64,000 nt of DNA, taken from assembly GCA_905182755.1 (NCBI GenBank), contig CAJJCS010000004.1:186001-250000 (forward strand). The letters run 5' to 3'. The position numbers and the translations under genes were made by a program. Of the stretch, positions 10,713-19,799 are shown one piece after another. The stretch's first letter is position 1, and each line of letters begins with the position of its first letter. The notes beneath the pieces are model-generated. The model worked only from the letters and a program-made list of their open reading frames with translations, did not search any database and had not been told where the DNA came from. This DNA comes from Aequorivita sp. HC6-5 (GTDB lineage Bacteria; Bacteroidota; Bacteroidia; Flavobacteriales; Flavobacteriaceae).

Positions 10713-11564
10713 TTATTTACTGTTAATAATTTGTTTTAAACTGTCTTCCCAATTTCTATATGTGATGTCTAAAGTATCTTTTAACTTACTGCAATTTAGC
10801 ACGCTATAGGCTGGTCTTTTAGCAAAAGTAGCGTAATGCTCGGTTTTTGCAAGATTTACGGTATCTATTTCTCCAGTTGCCTTAAATATAGCTTCAGCAA
10901 AATCATACCAAGTGGCTTCTCCTTGATTACTGAAATGGTATACACCATAACGGGCATTTCCAGTTTTTATGATAGTTACCAACACTTGTGCTAATTCATT
11001 TGCATTGGTGGGGGTTCCTTTTTGTTGTGTTGTAATGGTTAAAGCTTTTTTTTGCTTAGCAAATTCAAGCATGGAATTTAAAAAATTATGTCCATACTGG
11101 CTATAAAGCCAAGAGGTGCGTATAATAAAGTGTTTGTTCCAAGTATCACCTATATGTTGTTCCCCTTTTAATTTAGAGGCTCCATATACATTTAAAGGAT
11201 TTGTGGGATCCTGTTCTTGATATGGTGTTTTGGCCATGCCGTCAAATACATAATCTGTAGATATGTGTAGTAAAACCACATTGTGCTTTTTACAGGCTTT
11301 TGCAAGGCTGTATGCTCCTTCTGCATTTATTAAAAAAGCCTCTTTTTGTTCACTCTCTGCTTTTTCTACATTGGTATATGCTGCTGTATTAATACAATAA
11401 TCAAAGTTGTGTTCACTAAAAAACCGTTGTACTTCATCACTATTTGTAATGTCTAGGTCTTCTCTAGTTGCAAAATAGCATGAAATATCAGTGGCGCTGA
11501 GCAGCAGCTGCTTCAAACACTGTCCCAACTGTCCATTTGATCCTGTAACTAATAGGTTAATCAT
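10713..11564 (-). CDS. rfbD: dTDP-4-dehydrorhamnose reductase
   Basis: A 283-residue SDR that performs the last step of dTDP-L-rhamnose synthesis, reducing dTDP-4-keto-L-rhamnose with NAD(P)H. Visible are the N-terminal nucleotide loop TGSNGQLGQ, the SxxxYxxxK-type active site in STDYVFDG...NVYGASKLKGE (Tyr and Lys of YGASK near residue 130), and the RTSWLYS motif typical of RfbD. Length is normal. It follows wecC after a 90-bp gap and precedes the Wzz-like gene by 6 bp. The remaining rhamnose genes rfbB, rfbA and rfbC lie upstream on the same strand. Confidence 0.95.
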   Translation of the reverse strand: MINLLVTGSNGQLGQCLKQLLLSATDISCYFATREDLDITNSDEVQRFFSEHNFDYCINTAAYTNVEKAESEQKEAFLINAEGAYSLAKACKKHNVVLLHISTDYVFDGMAKTPYQEQDPTNPLNVYGASKLKGEQHIGDTWNKHFIIRTSWLYSQYGHNFLNSMLEFAKQKKALTITTQQKGTPTNANELAQVLVTIIKTGNARYGVYHFSNQGEATWYDFAEAIFKATGEIDTVNLAKTEHYATFAKRPAYSVLNCSKLKDTLDITYRNWEDSLKQIINSK

Positions 11565-11653
11565 TATGCTATTTCAGAAATTATAAAAAGCCTCTTTAAA
11601 ATAGTGCTACACCTCACTAAGTAACTATTAATGAGTTTTATAGGCATGTTATT

Positions 11654-12862
11654 TTAATTAAGCACACCACAAAAATCTAATACAATTTTGTCCTCAGGGA
11701 GCTCTAAACTCTTAAACCCAGAATGAGACACCAGAAATACAATAATATCTGCGCTCTTGATTGCATGGGCTGTATCTGTAATCTCTATGGCGTGACTCTC
11801 ATGTAAATTTGGCTCTACATTTAAGGTTGTAAAAGATGCTTCTTTTAAGGATTGTGCCACCAAAAGCGCTGGAGATTCTCTTAAATCATCAATATCAGGT
11901 TTAAAAGCTAGGCCCATACACGCAATTACAGCGTCCCGACTATTTTCTACTTTAAACCCGAGTGCTTTATTTTTTATTTTCTCTAATACCCATTGTGTTT
12001 TATAGTTATTAGTTTCTCTTGATTTTTTAATCAAACCACTTTCTTCAGGAAATTCAGAGACAATAAACCATGGGTCTACAGCGATGCAATGTCCTCCAAC
12101 ACCTGTGCCAGGATTTAAGATGTTAACCCTTGGGTGCTTGTTTGCAAGGGCTATCATATCCCATACATTAATGCCTGCTTTATCACAAATAATGGATAAT
12201 TCATTTGCAAAAGCAATTTGGTTATCTCTAGAGGCGTTTTCAACCAATTTTACCATCTCTGCAGTTTTAGCATTGGTTGGATGCAGCGTTCCCACGACAA
12301 AATACTTGTAAAAATCGATGGCTTTTTGGGTAGATATTTTATTAATACCGCCAATGGCCCTATCATTATGCTTAAGTTCATACAAGATGTTACCAGGCAA
12401 TACTCTCTCTGGACAATAAGCAATAAATATATGTCCTTCTAGCTCGGGTCTATCTTTATAGATTTGTTTTTCAATTAATCGTGTTGTGCCTACTGGGCTC
12501 GTAGATTCTAGAATCACTAATGCACCTTTCTCTAGTGTGGGTGTTATTTTTGAAACCGCAGCCAAAACATAGGAAACATCTGGAACATAATTGTCTTTAA
12601 ACGGAGTTGGAACCGCAATTAAATATACATCTGCTGTCTCTGGTGTAAGTGTTGCTTTTAAAAAAGATTTATGTACAACGTGGTGTACCAAACCATCCAA
12701 ATCTGGCTCAACTATATGTATTTGACCTTTATTAATTGTATCAACAACATGCTGATGTACATCTACGCCTGTTACATGTAGTCCTCTACTTGCTATAAGG
12801 GCCGCTGTTGGTAAACCAATATAACCCAAACCAACCATTACGACACTTGGTTTCTTTTCCAT
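11654..12862 (-). CDS. wecC: UDP-N-acetyl-D-mannosamine dehydrogenase
   Basis: A 402-residue member of the UDP-glucose/GDP-mannose dehydrogenase family. The Rossmann loop VGLGYIGLPTAALIA is at the N-terminus. The catalytic cysteine lies in GTGVGGHCIAVDPWF (about residue 255), and the C-terminal domain has GLAFKPDIDDLRESPA. It oxidises UDP-ManNAc to UDP-ManNAcA using two NAD+. The start codon follows the wecB stop directly, so the two are co-translated and the substrate of WecC is the WecB product. Substrate assignment rests on this pairing; a UDP-GlcNAc 6-dehydrogenase is less likely. Confidence 0.92.
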   Translation of the reverse strand: MEKKPSVVMVGLGYIGLPTAALIASRGLHVTGVDVHQHVVDTINKGQIHIVEPDLDGLVHHVVHKSFLKATLTPETADVYLIAVPTPFKDNYVPDVSYVLAAVSKITPTLEKGALVILESTSPVGTTRLIEKQIYKDRPELEGHIFIAYCPERVLPGNILYELKHNDRAIGGINKISTQKAIDFYKYFVVGTLHPTNAKTAEMVKLVENASRDNQIAFANELSIICDKAGINVWDMIALANKHPRVNILNPGTGVGGHCIAVDPWFIVSEFPEESGLIKKSRETNNYKTQWVLEKIKNKALGFKVENSRDAVIACMGLAFKPDIDDLRESPALLVAQSLKEASFTTLNVEPNLHESHAIEITDTAHAIKSADIIVFLVSHSGFKSLELPEDKIVLDFCGVLN

Positions 12863-13987
12863 CTATAATGCTTTAATATAATTTATAATTTTCTCTGATG
12901 CGGCACCATCACCATAAGGGTTATGCAAGGTGCTCATAGTATCATATAATGTGCTGTCACCAAGTAACCTGTCTGCTTGTTCAACAATTTTAGAGGTGTT
13001 TGTTCCTACAAGTAGCACGGTACCTTCTGTAACTGCCTCGGGTCTTTCTGTTGTGTCTCTTGTTACCAGCACAGGTTTTCCTAGACTTGGCGCTTCCTCT
13101 TGAATACCTCCACTGTCTGTGATAATTAAGTAACTCTTCTCCATGAGCCAAATAAAAGCAGCATATGCCAAGGGTTGCACCAAGAATATTGTATCAATAC
13201 CTCCAAGTAATTCATGGACAGGTCCTTTTACGTTTGGATTTAAATGAACTGGATATATAATTTCTATATCTGGATTATTACTTGCAATGGTTTTTAATGC
13301 GCTACAAATATTATGTAATCCATCTCCGTGATTTTCTCTTCGGTGGCCAGTAACTAAAACAATTTTTTTACTAAAATCTAGTAGCTTTTTTAGTTGTTCT
13401 ATCTCTGGATCTATAAAATTTGGAGCATTTACCTTATCAACTCCATACAGTAATGCATCTATTACCGTGTTTCCGGTCACAAGGATATTTTCTTGTGGGG
13501 TGTTTTCTTTTAAAAGGTTGTTTTTTGATCCTTGTGTAGGAGCAAAATGATAATCTGCAATCTTTCCAGTAAGTTGTCTGTTAAATTCTTCAGGGAAAGG
13601 ATATTGCCTGTCATAGGTTCTTAATCCTGCTTCAACATGACACACCTTGGCGCCGCTATAAAAAGCAGCTATACCCGCTGCTGTTGAGGTAGTTGTATCA
13701 CCATGTACATATACAAAGTCTGGTTGCACCTCATCCAATACCGGTTTCATGCCTTCAATAATGGAGGCGGTAAGCGTGAAAAGATTTTGATTAGGACGCA
13801 TTAAATCAAGATCATAGTCTGGGGTGATTTCAAAAAATGCCAACACTTGGTCTAACATCTCTCTATGTTGAGCAGTAACACAAACTTTGGTTACAAAATC
13901 ATCTCGTTCTAGAAACTTTTTAACCAATGGAGCCATTTTTATGGCCTCAGGGCGCGTACCAAATACGATTAAATTTGTTTTTTTCAT
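12863..13987 (-). CDS. wecB: UDP-N-acetylglucosamine 2-epimerase (non-hydrolysing)
   Basis: A 374-residue enzyme converting UDP-GlcNAc to UDP-ManNAc in the cytosol. Signatures include FGTRPEAIKMAPLV at the N-terminus, VHGDTTTS, CHVEAGLRT, and the C-terminal TDSGGIQEEAPSLGKPVLV and TTERPEA, all standard for bacterial WecB. Length is normal. It lies about 33 bp after rfbC and directly abuts wecC, giving a two-gene module for the acidic sugar ManNAcA inside the rhamnose operon. Confidence 0.95.
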   Translation of the reverse strand: MKKTNLIVFGTRPEAIKMAPLVKKFLERDDFVTKVCVTAQHREMLDQVLAFFEITPDYDLDLMRPNQNLFTLTASIIEGMKPVLDEVQPDFVYVHGDTTTSTAAGIAAFYSGAKVCHVEAGLRTYDRQYPFPEEFNRQLTGKIADYHFAPTQGSKNNLLKENTPQENILVTGNTVIDALLYGVDKVNAPNFIDPEIEQLKKLLDFSKKIVLVTGHRRENHGDGLHNICSALKTIASNNPDIEIIYPVHLNPNVKGPVHELLGGIDTIFLVQPLAYAAFIWLMEKSYLIITDSGGIQEEAPSLGKPVLVTRDTTERPEAVTEGTVLLVGTNTSKIVEQADRLLGDSTLYDTMSTLHNPYGDGAASEKIINYIKAL

Positions 13988-14020
13988 CTAATTATTCATA
14001 GCACATCGCGCCATGTTTTT

Positions 14021-14569
14021 TTATTCTGGTTTTATGGCTGCAAATGTAGGTAATTCAAGATCTTTTTTTGAAACAATCATAGCATTACTACTTAGGTGCC
14101 AATCTATGGCTAAGGTTGCGTCATTGTAGACAATACCTCGTTCACTTTCTTTGTTATAGTAGGCGTCACATTTGTATGCAAATACGGTAGCATCTTCTAA
14201 TACACTAAAACCGTGAGCAAATCCACGAGGAACAAACAATTGTTTTTTGTTTTCCCCAGAAAGCACAATACTAAAGCTTTTTCCAAAGCTAGGGCTTCCT
14301 TTTCTTAGATCTACAACAACATCCAAAGCGCTTCCTTTAACCACCCGCACTAATTTTGTCTGGCCATGAACTCCTGTCTGAAAATGCAAACCACGCACCA
14401 CCCCATACTTTGAGGTAGACTCGTTGTCTTGCACAAAAGCGACAGCAATACCAGTTTGATCTAAAAAGTTTTTGGCATTAAAGGTTTCGCTAAAAGTGCC
14501 ACGCTCATCCTCAAACACCTTTGGCGAGAGAATAAAACAATCTTCTAAGTTGGTTTTTTCGAGTTTCAA
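14021..14569 (-). CDS. rfbC: dTDP-4-dehydrorhamnose 3,5-epimerase
   Basis: A 182-residue cupin-fold epimerase that inverts C3 and C5 of dTDP-4-keto-6-deoxyglucose. The active-site motif GVVRGLHFQ carries the catalytic His (about residue 62), and VPRGFAHGFSVL is the second conserved block. Length matches the family. It follows rfbA by a single base, so the two are almost certainly co-translated. The order rfbB-rfbA-rfbC is a common dTDP-rhamnose arrangement. Confidence 0.95.
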   Translation of the reverse strand: MKLEKTNLEDCFILSPKVFEDERGTFSETFNAKNFLDQTGIAVAFVQDNESTSKYGVVRGLHFQTGVHGQTKLVRVVKGSALDVVVDLRKGSPSFGKSFSIVLSGENKKQLFVPRGFAHGFSVLEDATVFAYKCDAYYNKESERGIVYNDATLAIDWHLSSNAMIVSKKDLELPTFAAIKPE

Positions 14570-14570
14570 A

Positions 14571-15428
14571 TTAATCGAGTTGCATTAAATGTTTACCATA
14601 GCCGCTTTTAAGTAAGGGCGCCGCTAGGGTATGAAGTTGTTTTTTTGTGATATAACCCATTTCATAGGCAGCTTCTTCTATGGCTCCAATTTTAAGACCT
14701 TGTCGCTCTTCTATTACTTCAACAAATTGAGAGGCTTGCATTAAAGAGGCAAAGGTTCCTGTATCTAGCCAAGCAGTCCCTTTATCTAGGATGCTCACAT
14801 TTAGTTTTCCTTGCTGTAAATACACATTATTTACATCTGTGATTTCTAATTCACCACGGTGGCTTGGCGCTATATTAGCTGCAATGTCAACTACCGTATT
14901 GTCATAAAAATAGATGCCAGGTACGGCATAATTTGATTTTGGTTGGCTTGGTTTTTCTTCAATAGACAAGGCTTTTCCCTGTTTGTCAAAGGCAACAACT
15001 CCATACCGCTCTGGATCTTGTACATGGTATGCATATACAATACCTCCCTTGGGGTTATTGTTTGCTTGCAATAAGGCTTTTAGTCCAGATCCATAAAAAA
15101 TGTTATCTCCCAAAATTAATGCTACTTTGTCTTTGCCAATAAACTCTTTACCAATAATAAAGGCCTCTGCAAGCCCGTTAGGCTGGGCTTGCTGTGCGTA
15201 TTGAAAATCACAGCCTAATTTTTTTCCATCACCTAAGAGTTTTTTAAATAAAGGCAAGTCATCAGGGGTAGAGATAATTAAAATCTCTCTGATACCCGCA
15301 AGCATTAAAGTGGATAATGGGTAATAAATCATAGGCTTGTCATACACAGGCATTAACTGCTTGCTAACGGCAAGGGTTAGTGGGTGTAATCTGGTGCCGC
15401 TTCCCCCGGCAAGTACGATTCCTTTCAA
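14571..15428 (-). CDS. rfbA: glucose-1-phosphate thymidylyltransferase
   Basis: A 285-residue nucleotidyltransferase making dTDP-glucose from dTTP and glucose-1-phosphate. The signature [20 protein letters not shown] is at residues 5-24, followed by LGDNIFYG and [13 protein letters not shown], all characteristic of RmlA. It catalyses the committed step and is usually feedback-inhibited by dTDP-rhamnose. It sits between rfbB (19 bp) and rfbC (1 bp) on the same strand. Confidence 0.96.
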   Translation of the reverse strand: MKGIVLAGGSGTRLHPLTLAVSKQLMPVYDKPMIYYPLSTLMLAGIREILIISTPDDLPLFKKLLGDGKKLGCDFQYAQQAQPNGLAEAFIIGKEFIGKDKVALILGDNIFYGSGLKALLQANNNPKGGIVYAYHVQDPERYGVVAFDKQGKALSIEEKPSQPKSNYAVPGIYFYDNTVVDIAANIAPSHRGELEITDVNNVYLQQGKLNVSILDKGTAWLDTGTFASLMQASQFVEVIEERQGLKIGAIEEAAYEMGYITKKQLHTLAAPLLKSGYGKHLMQLD

Positions 15429-15447
15429 AGTATATTTGTTTTAGTGT

Positions 15448-16464
15448 TTAAAATAATCTATCACTGTTCTCTAGATACCAAGCGATTGTTTTTTCAATAC
15501 CGCTTTCAAAATTTTCGTCTGCGCTCCAGCCCAATTCTTTTTCTATCTTAGTTGCGTCAATAGCATACCTAAAATCATGCCCTGGTCTATCTCCTACAAA
15601 GGTGATTTGTTCTTTATAAGAAAACCCTTTGGGCTGCAGGGTATCTAGTATATTGCAAATAGTATGTGCAATGTATAAATTTTCTCGCTCGTTACGTCCA
15701 CCAATATTATAGGTTTCTCCAAGGCGCCCTGTATCTATGGCCTTTTTTATCCCTACGCAATGATCTTTTACATAAAGCCAATCTCGCACATTTTTACCAT
15801 CGCCATAAATAGGGATAGGCTCTCCGGCCACCGCTTTTCTAATTATGGTAGGGATTAATTTTTCTTTGTGTTGGTTGGGCCCATAGTTGTTTGAGCAATT
15901 GGTTGTAACCACTGCCATACCATAGGTATGATAATAGCTACGCACAATAAAATCACTAGAGGCTTTAGAAGCGCTATAGGGGCTATTTGGGGCATATGGT
16001 GTTTGTTCTGTAAACAAGCCTGTAGCGCCTAAAGAGCCATAGACTTCATCTGTAGAAACATGTAAAAAACGGTTGGTTTCACAGCCTTTTTTATAAAGGT
16101 TAGGGCCCTCCATCCAGGTTTTATATGCCGCTTGTAAAAGGTTAAAAGTTCCTGTAATATTTGTTGCAATAAAAGCCCCCGGATTTGTGATAGAATTATC
16201 CACGTGAGATTCTGCCGCGAAATGAACAACCCTCTCAAAGCGATGCTTTTTAAATAGTTTAAATACCAAGGCCATATCACAAATATCACCTTCTATAAAA
16301 TGATAGTTTGCATGGCCTGTAGCAGGTTCCAGATTTTTTAGATCTCCTGCATAGGTGAGTTTGTCTAAGACGAAAATTTCATCTGTAGTATTCTCCAAGA
16401 CATATGTTACGTAGTTGGACCCAATAAATCCTGCCCCACCGGTAATTAATACTTTGTTTGACAT
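15448..16464 (-). CDS. rfbB: dTDP-glucose 4,6-dehydratase
   Basis: A 338-residue extended SDR forming dTDP-4-keto-6-deoxyglucose. Visible are the NAD loop LITGGAGFIGSNYV, HFAAESHVDNSI, the active-site STDEVYGSLG and YSASKASSDFIV with the YxxxK pair, and NCSNNYGPNQ. Length is normal. It is the first recognisable gene of the minus-strand polysaccharide operon, with only 13 bp to the upstream conserved gene, so the operon promoter may lie further upstream. Confidence 0.96.
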   Translation of the reverse strand: MSNKVLITGGAGFIGSNYVTYVLENTTDEIFVLDKLTYAGDLKNLEPATGHANYHFIEGDICDMALVFKLFKKHRFERVVHFAAESHVDNSITNPGAFIATNITGTFNLLQAAYKTWMEGPNLYKKGCETNRFLHVSTDEVYGSLGATGLFTEQTPYAPNSPYSASKASSDFIVRSYYHTYGMAVVTTNCSNNYGPNQHKEKLIPTIIRKAVAGEPIPIYGDGKNVRDWLYVKDHCVGIKKAIDTGRLGETYNIGGRNERENLYIAHTICNILDTLQPKGFSYKEQITFVGDRPGHDFRYAIDATKIEKELGWSADENFESGIEKTIAWYLENSDRLF

Positions 16465-16477
16465 ATACTCTTTAATG

Positions 16478-18160
16478 CTATTGTAAAATTAATCTCAACA
16501 TTTTTTCTGTAATCAGGTAGGTTGGCTTTACGCCGGTTGTCCCAAGGCCTCCAGAGGCCAGAGTACTTCCAGTTTCTAAAGGGTTATCACTGGCGTAATA
16601 TGCGTACATCACCTTAACATCACTACTGATACTCCCTCGTATGGTTGAGGCCGCCTGTATTGCTTTTTGGTAGTGGGCACCTTCCATCTCCAGTCCAACT
16701 ACATTCCAAGTTGAGGTAAAGAAAAACTGTAACACATCTCTGTTTTGTAGCGATGTTCCTAGCACGCTTATCATAGAACCTTCACAAACTGCAATATCAT
16801 CTTTTTCAAAATGAGATACTTTGAGTTTGTTTTCAAAAGGATAATTATCTGCCGTTCCCTCAAACACGTGTGCCGATGGAATCATGATATCACCTTTTCC
16901 TCCCTCCAAAATTCCTGCCTTACCCATAATCCCGATAGACACAACGTTTAAAAACTGTGTTTTGGTATCTGTAGTATAGGGTTTTAATAACTCATCCATG
17001 GTTTCATAGGCCTGTTCACCAAAGGCATAATCCATAACAATAATTACGGGCTTGTCTTTTGTTTGTTGCCCAGAGGCTTGCAAACCATAGGGCAATGATG
17101 TTAGTTTTGCAGTATCAAAAATTTGCACATTGATGTTTGTGCCACTACTGTCTTTAAGAAAAGTCATCCCTTGTTTGTTGGCCAATTGTGTTGTTTTCTC
17201 ACGCTGGGTATCACTACCAGAATCACTTAGTAGCTCATAGAGGTGCATGGCTCCTTTTTTTGCTTCAACAGGCAATGCTTTTTCTGCATACAGGCTATTC
17301 ATTACACTGTGCATGTTTGCACTAATGACATGAATAGGGCGCTCCAGTAATCCTTTTTGATCAAGGGTTTGTTTGATATTAAAGGCCCAGCGCTCTCCAT
17401 GTATATGATGCCCGATACGCTCTCTTAATACAGGGCTGAAGGTGATAATTCTTTTTTCGTTTTTAACAATTTCATCAATTGCGCCTTTCCCTAGATGATA
17501 GATAATACTTAAAAAACGATGCTCGTTTTGCTCACAAGAAAAAGCCGTATACACATCATTTACCTCAGCAAAGGTTCTTCCTAGAAAGTTTGCGGTATGT
17601 GTAAGTGCAATTTCTTTCTCTTTTTGGCTTAGCTTTCCTTTTTTAAGGACTGCTTGTTCTAGTTTTTTCCAGTCTCTGTTTACATCCTGGCCATCGTTGA
17701 TAACTACTTGACGCATTATTTTGTGAGACTCTATATATAAAAAAGTAAGGTGGGTAAGAATGTCATATATCTCTGAGCGCCCTCTAGTGACCTCAATATT
17801 CATTTGCTCTTGGTCAATACGATAGCAATTTCTTCTTCTTTTGGCCGGGATAATTGGTGAGAAATGAGAGTTTTTATACCCTTCATCACTAGTTAGGTTT
17901 ATATATCTGCACTCTTCTATGCCGTAGGGCAGTCTGTCAATTACGTACAAAAGGCCTTGCAGCTCAGATTTCTCTTCAGCAATGGCTCCATAAATTTCTG
18001 GACGTAGTGTGAGTAGCGCCTCACGAAGAGATTCACCAGAGACGCCCATAGGCTTGTAGAACCCTCTGTTAAAGAGGTGTCTCATGGTAATGTATAACCG
18101 CTCAATGGCTCCTGTACTTTCTTGAGCTCTAGATCTTGTATGTGATTTTAGCTTTGTCAT
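16478..18160 (-). CDS. conserved DUF6909-like protein with a nucleoside-phosphorylase-like C-terminus
   Basis: About 560 residues from the ATG at 18158-18160 (MTKLKSHTRSRAQ). An upstream in-frame start to 18211 exists, but its extra 17 residues look non-coding. From memory this matches a conserved Bacteroidota family (DUF6909), an assignment not checked. The first 300 residues are charged and helical without a motif I recognise. Residues 407-430 (VSIGIMGKAGILEGGKGDIM...) and 489-494 (GLEMEG), plus a later YASDN, resemble the Gly-rich phosphate loop, the Met-Glu ribose-binding motif and the catalytic Asp of the PNP/UDP phosphorylase and AMP nucleosidase superfamily. No signal peptide; likely cytosolic. 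Catalytic activity is inference. Confidence 0.7.
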   Translation of the reverse strand: MTKLKSHTRSRAQESTGAIERLYITMRHLFNRGFYKPMGVSGESLREALLTLRPEIYGAIAEEKSELQGLLYVIDRLPYGIEECRYINLTSDEGYKNSHFSPIIPAKRRRNCYRIDQEQMNIEVTRGRSEIYDILTHLTFLYIESHKIMRQVVINDGQDVNRDWKKLEQAVLKKGKLSQKEKEIALTHTANFLGRTFAEVNDVYTAFSCEQNEHRFLSIIYHLGKGAIDEIVKNEKRIITFSPVLRERIGHHIHGERWAFNIKQTLDQKGLLERPIHVISANMHSVMNSLYAEKALPVEAKKGAMHLYELLSDSGSDTQREKTTQLANKQGMTFLKDSSGTNINVQIFDTAKLTSLPYGLQASGQQTKDKPVIIVMDYAFGEQAYETMDELLKPYTTDTKTQFLNVVSIGIMGKAGILEGGKGDIMIPSAHVFEGTADNYPFENKLKVSHFEKDDIAVCEGSMISVLGTSLQNRDVLQFFFTSTWNVVGLEMEGAHYQKAIQAASTIRGSISSDVKVMYAYYASDNPLETGSTLASGGLGTTGVKPTYLITEKMLRLILQ

Positions 18161-18275
18161 ACCCGCAAAGATAACATATTCTTTTTGGCAGCTAGTAGCC
18201 CATGGGCGCAAACCTACTATTTGTAGGCATTTAATCTAAAAAAGCCACTCCAGTTAAGGGGCATAATTTTTAAAC

Positions 18276-19781
18276 TCAGGGGGTTTTTAATTTAAAGATT
18301 GCTAAACTGTCAGCAATTTTTCTATCATTAGAGAGTCTAGGTACTTTGTTTTGACCCCCGAGCTTCCCTTGAGATTTCATAAACCCCTGGAAAGCACCTT
18401 TTTCAAGCGGGCTAATTTTGAGTTGTTGCAACATATTTCCGTCCAAAAGATCTTTGTAATAGCTGTTTTGGCTTTGTAATACGGCATCTAATTTTTGAGC
18501 TATTTCTGGCAAATTGTCTATGGTGTTTTCAAACTCTATAAACCACTCATGGTAGGCAAGTTCTCCATTTGTAGGATTTGTTTGCGGTGCAACGGTAAAT
18601 TCTGAAATTGAAAAACCAAAGCTGTCCATTGCTTGTTTCATGGCCGTTTCCACTTCTTTTGCAATCACGTGTTCTCCAAAGGCAGAGATATAATGCTTGA
18701 TACGCCCTGTAACAATTACACGATAGGGTGTAAGTGATGTGAACTCGACGGTGTCTCCAATATTATAACCCCATAATCCTGCGCTAGTGGAGATTAGTAA
18801 GACATAGTTAACCCCAAGCTGGACCTCAGAGATTGTATGTCTTTTTGGATTTTCTGTAAAAAAATCATCTGCCGCTACAAACTCATAAAATATACCACTA
18901 TCCAGTTGTAAAAGCATTCCTTTTTCGTGCTGGCTATCCTGGAATGCAAAAAACCCTTCACTAGCAGGGAATAATTCTATACTTGGTACTTTTCTGCCAA
19001 TTAAGGCTTCAAATTTTGCGCGATACGGCTCAAAGTTAACACCGCCATAAATAAAGAGTTCAAAGTTTTTAAAGAGATCTCCTGTTTTTTCTCCTGTGGC
19101 CTGGGTTAATTTTTCGAAATACATTTGCACCCATGGCGGTATGCCGCTTATCACGGTCATGTTCTCTGCTTTTGTTTCCTGGACAATGGCATCTACTTTT
19201 GTTTCCCAGTCTTCTATGCAGTTGGTTTTCCAGGAAGGAAGTCTATTTTTTAAAAGATATTTAGGGACATAATGGGCTACAATTCCGGAGAGTCTTCCTA
19301 GACCAATCCCATTTTGTGTAGTCATTTCTGGGCTGCCTTGTAAAAAGATCATTTTACCATCTACAAATGCCGCCTTTTTTGTTTGATTGATATAACATAA
19401 AATAGCATTTCGAGCCGCCTTAATGTGCGTTGGCATCGATTCTTTTGTTAAAGGGATGTATTTGGCCCCAGAGGTTGTTCCAGAAGTTTTGGCAAAATAC
19501 AATGGCTTGCCTGGCCATAATATATCTTCTTCTCCAGCTACAACACGGTCTACATATGTGCGTAATGCCTCGTAGTCTCTTATGGGTACCTGAGCCACAA
19601 AATCTTGGTGTGATGTTATTTTGTCAAAACCATGATCTTTCCCAAATGCGGTATTTTTTGCGGCACTAATTAATTGCTTAAAGACTCTCTCTTGAGTTTG
19701 TAAAGGTTTAGAAGCCCAGTTGTTGATTTGCCTTGTTGCATGTTTTGCAAATAGTAATGCTGCTATAGATTTTAGTGACAC
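18276..19781 (-). CDS. GH3-like acyl-adenylating protein
   Basis: A 501-residue member of the GH3 (auxin-responsive) family of the ANL adenylating superfamily, common in Bacteroidota but of unknown substrate there. The ATP-binding P-loop-like motif FAKTSGTTSGAKYIPLT is at about residues 105-121, with IYGGVNFEPY and YNIGDTVEFTS as further conserved blocks. No signal peptide. Such enzymes adenylate carboxylates and may conjugate them to amino acids. It lies 18 bp after the M23 peptidase gene on the same strand. The substrate is unknown. Confidence 0.88.
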   Translation of the reverse strand: MSLKSIAALLFAKHATRQINNWASKPLQTQERVFKQLISAAKNTAFGKDHGFDKITSHQDFVAQVPIRDYEALRTYVDRVVAGEEDILWPGKPLYFAKTSGTTSGAKYIPLTKESMPTHIKAARNAILCYINQTKKAAFVDGKMIFLQGSPEMTTQNGIGLGRLSGIVAHYVPKYLLKNRLPSWKTNCIEDWETKVDAIVQETKAENMTVISGIPPWVQMYFEKLTQATGEKTGDLFKNFELFIYGGVNFEPYRAKFEALIGRKVPSIELFPASEGFFAFQDSQHEKGMLLQLDSGIFYEFVAADDFFTENPKRHTISEVQLGVNYVLLISTSAGLWGYNIGDTVEFTSLTPYRVIVTGRIKHYISAFGEHVIAKEVETAMKQAMDSFGFSISEFTVAPQTNPTNGELAYHEWFIEFENTIDNLPEIAQKLDAVLQSQNSYYKDLLDGNMLQQLKISPLEKGAFQGFMKSQGKLGGQNKVPRLSNDRKIADSLAIFKLKTP

Positions 19782-19799
19782 GAGGTAGTGGTTTTTAGT

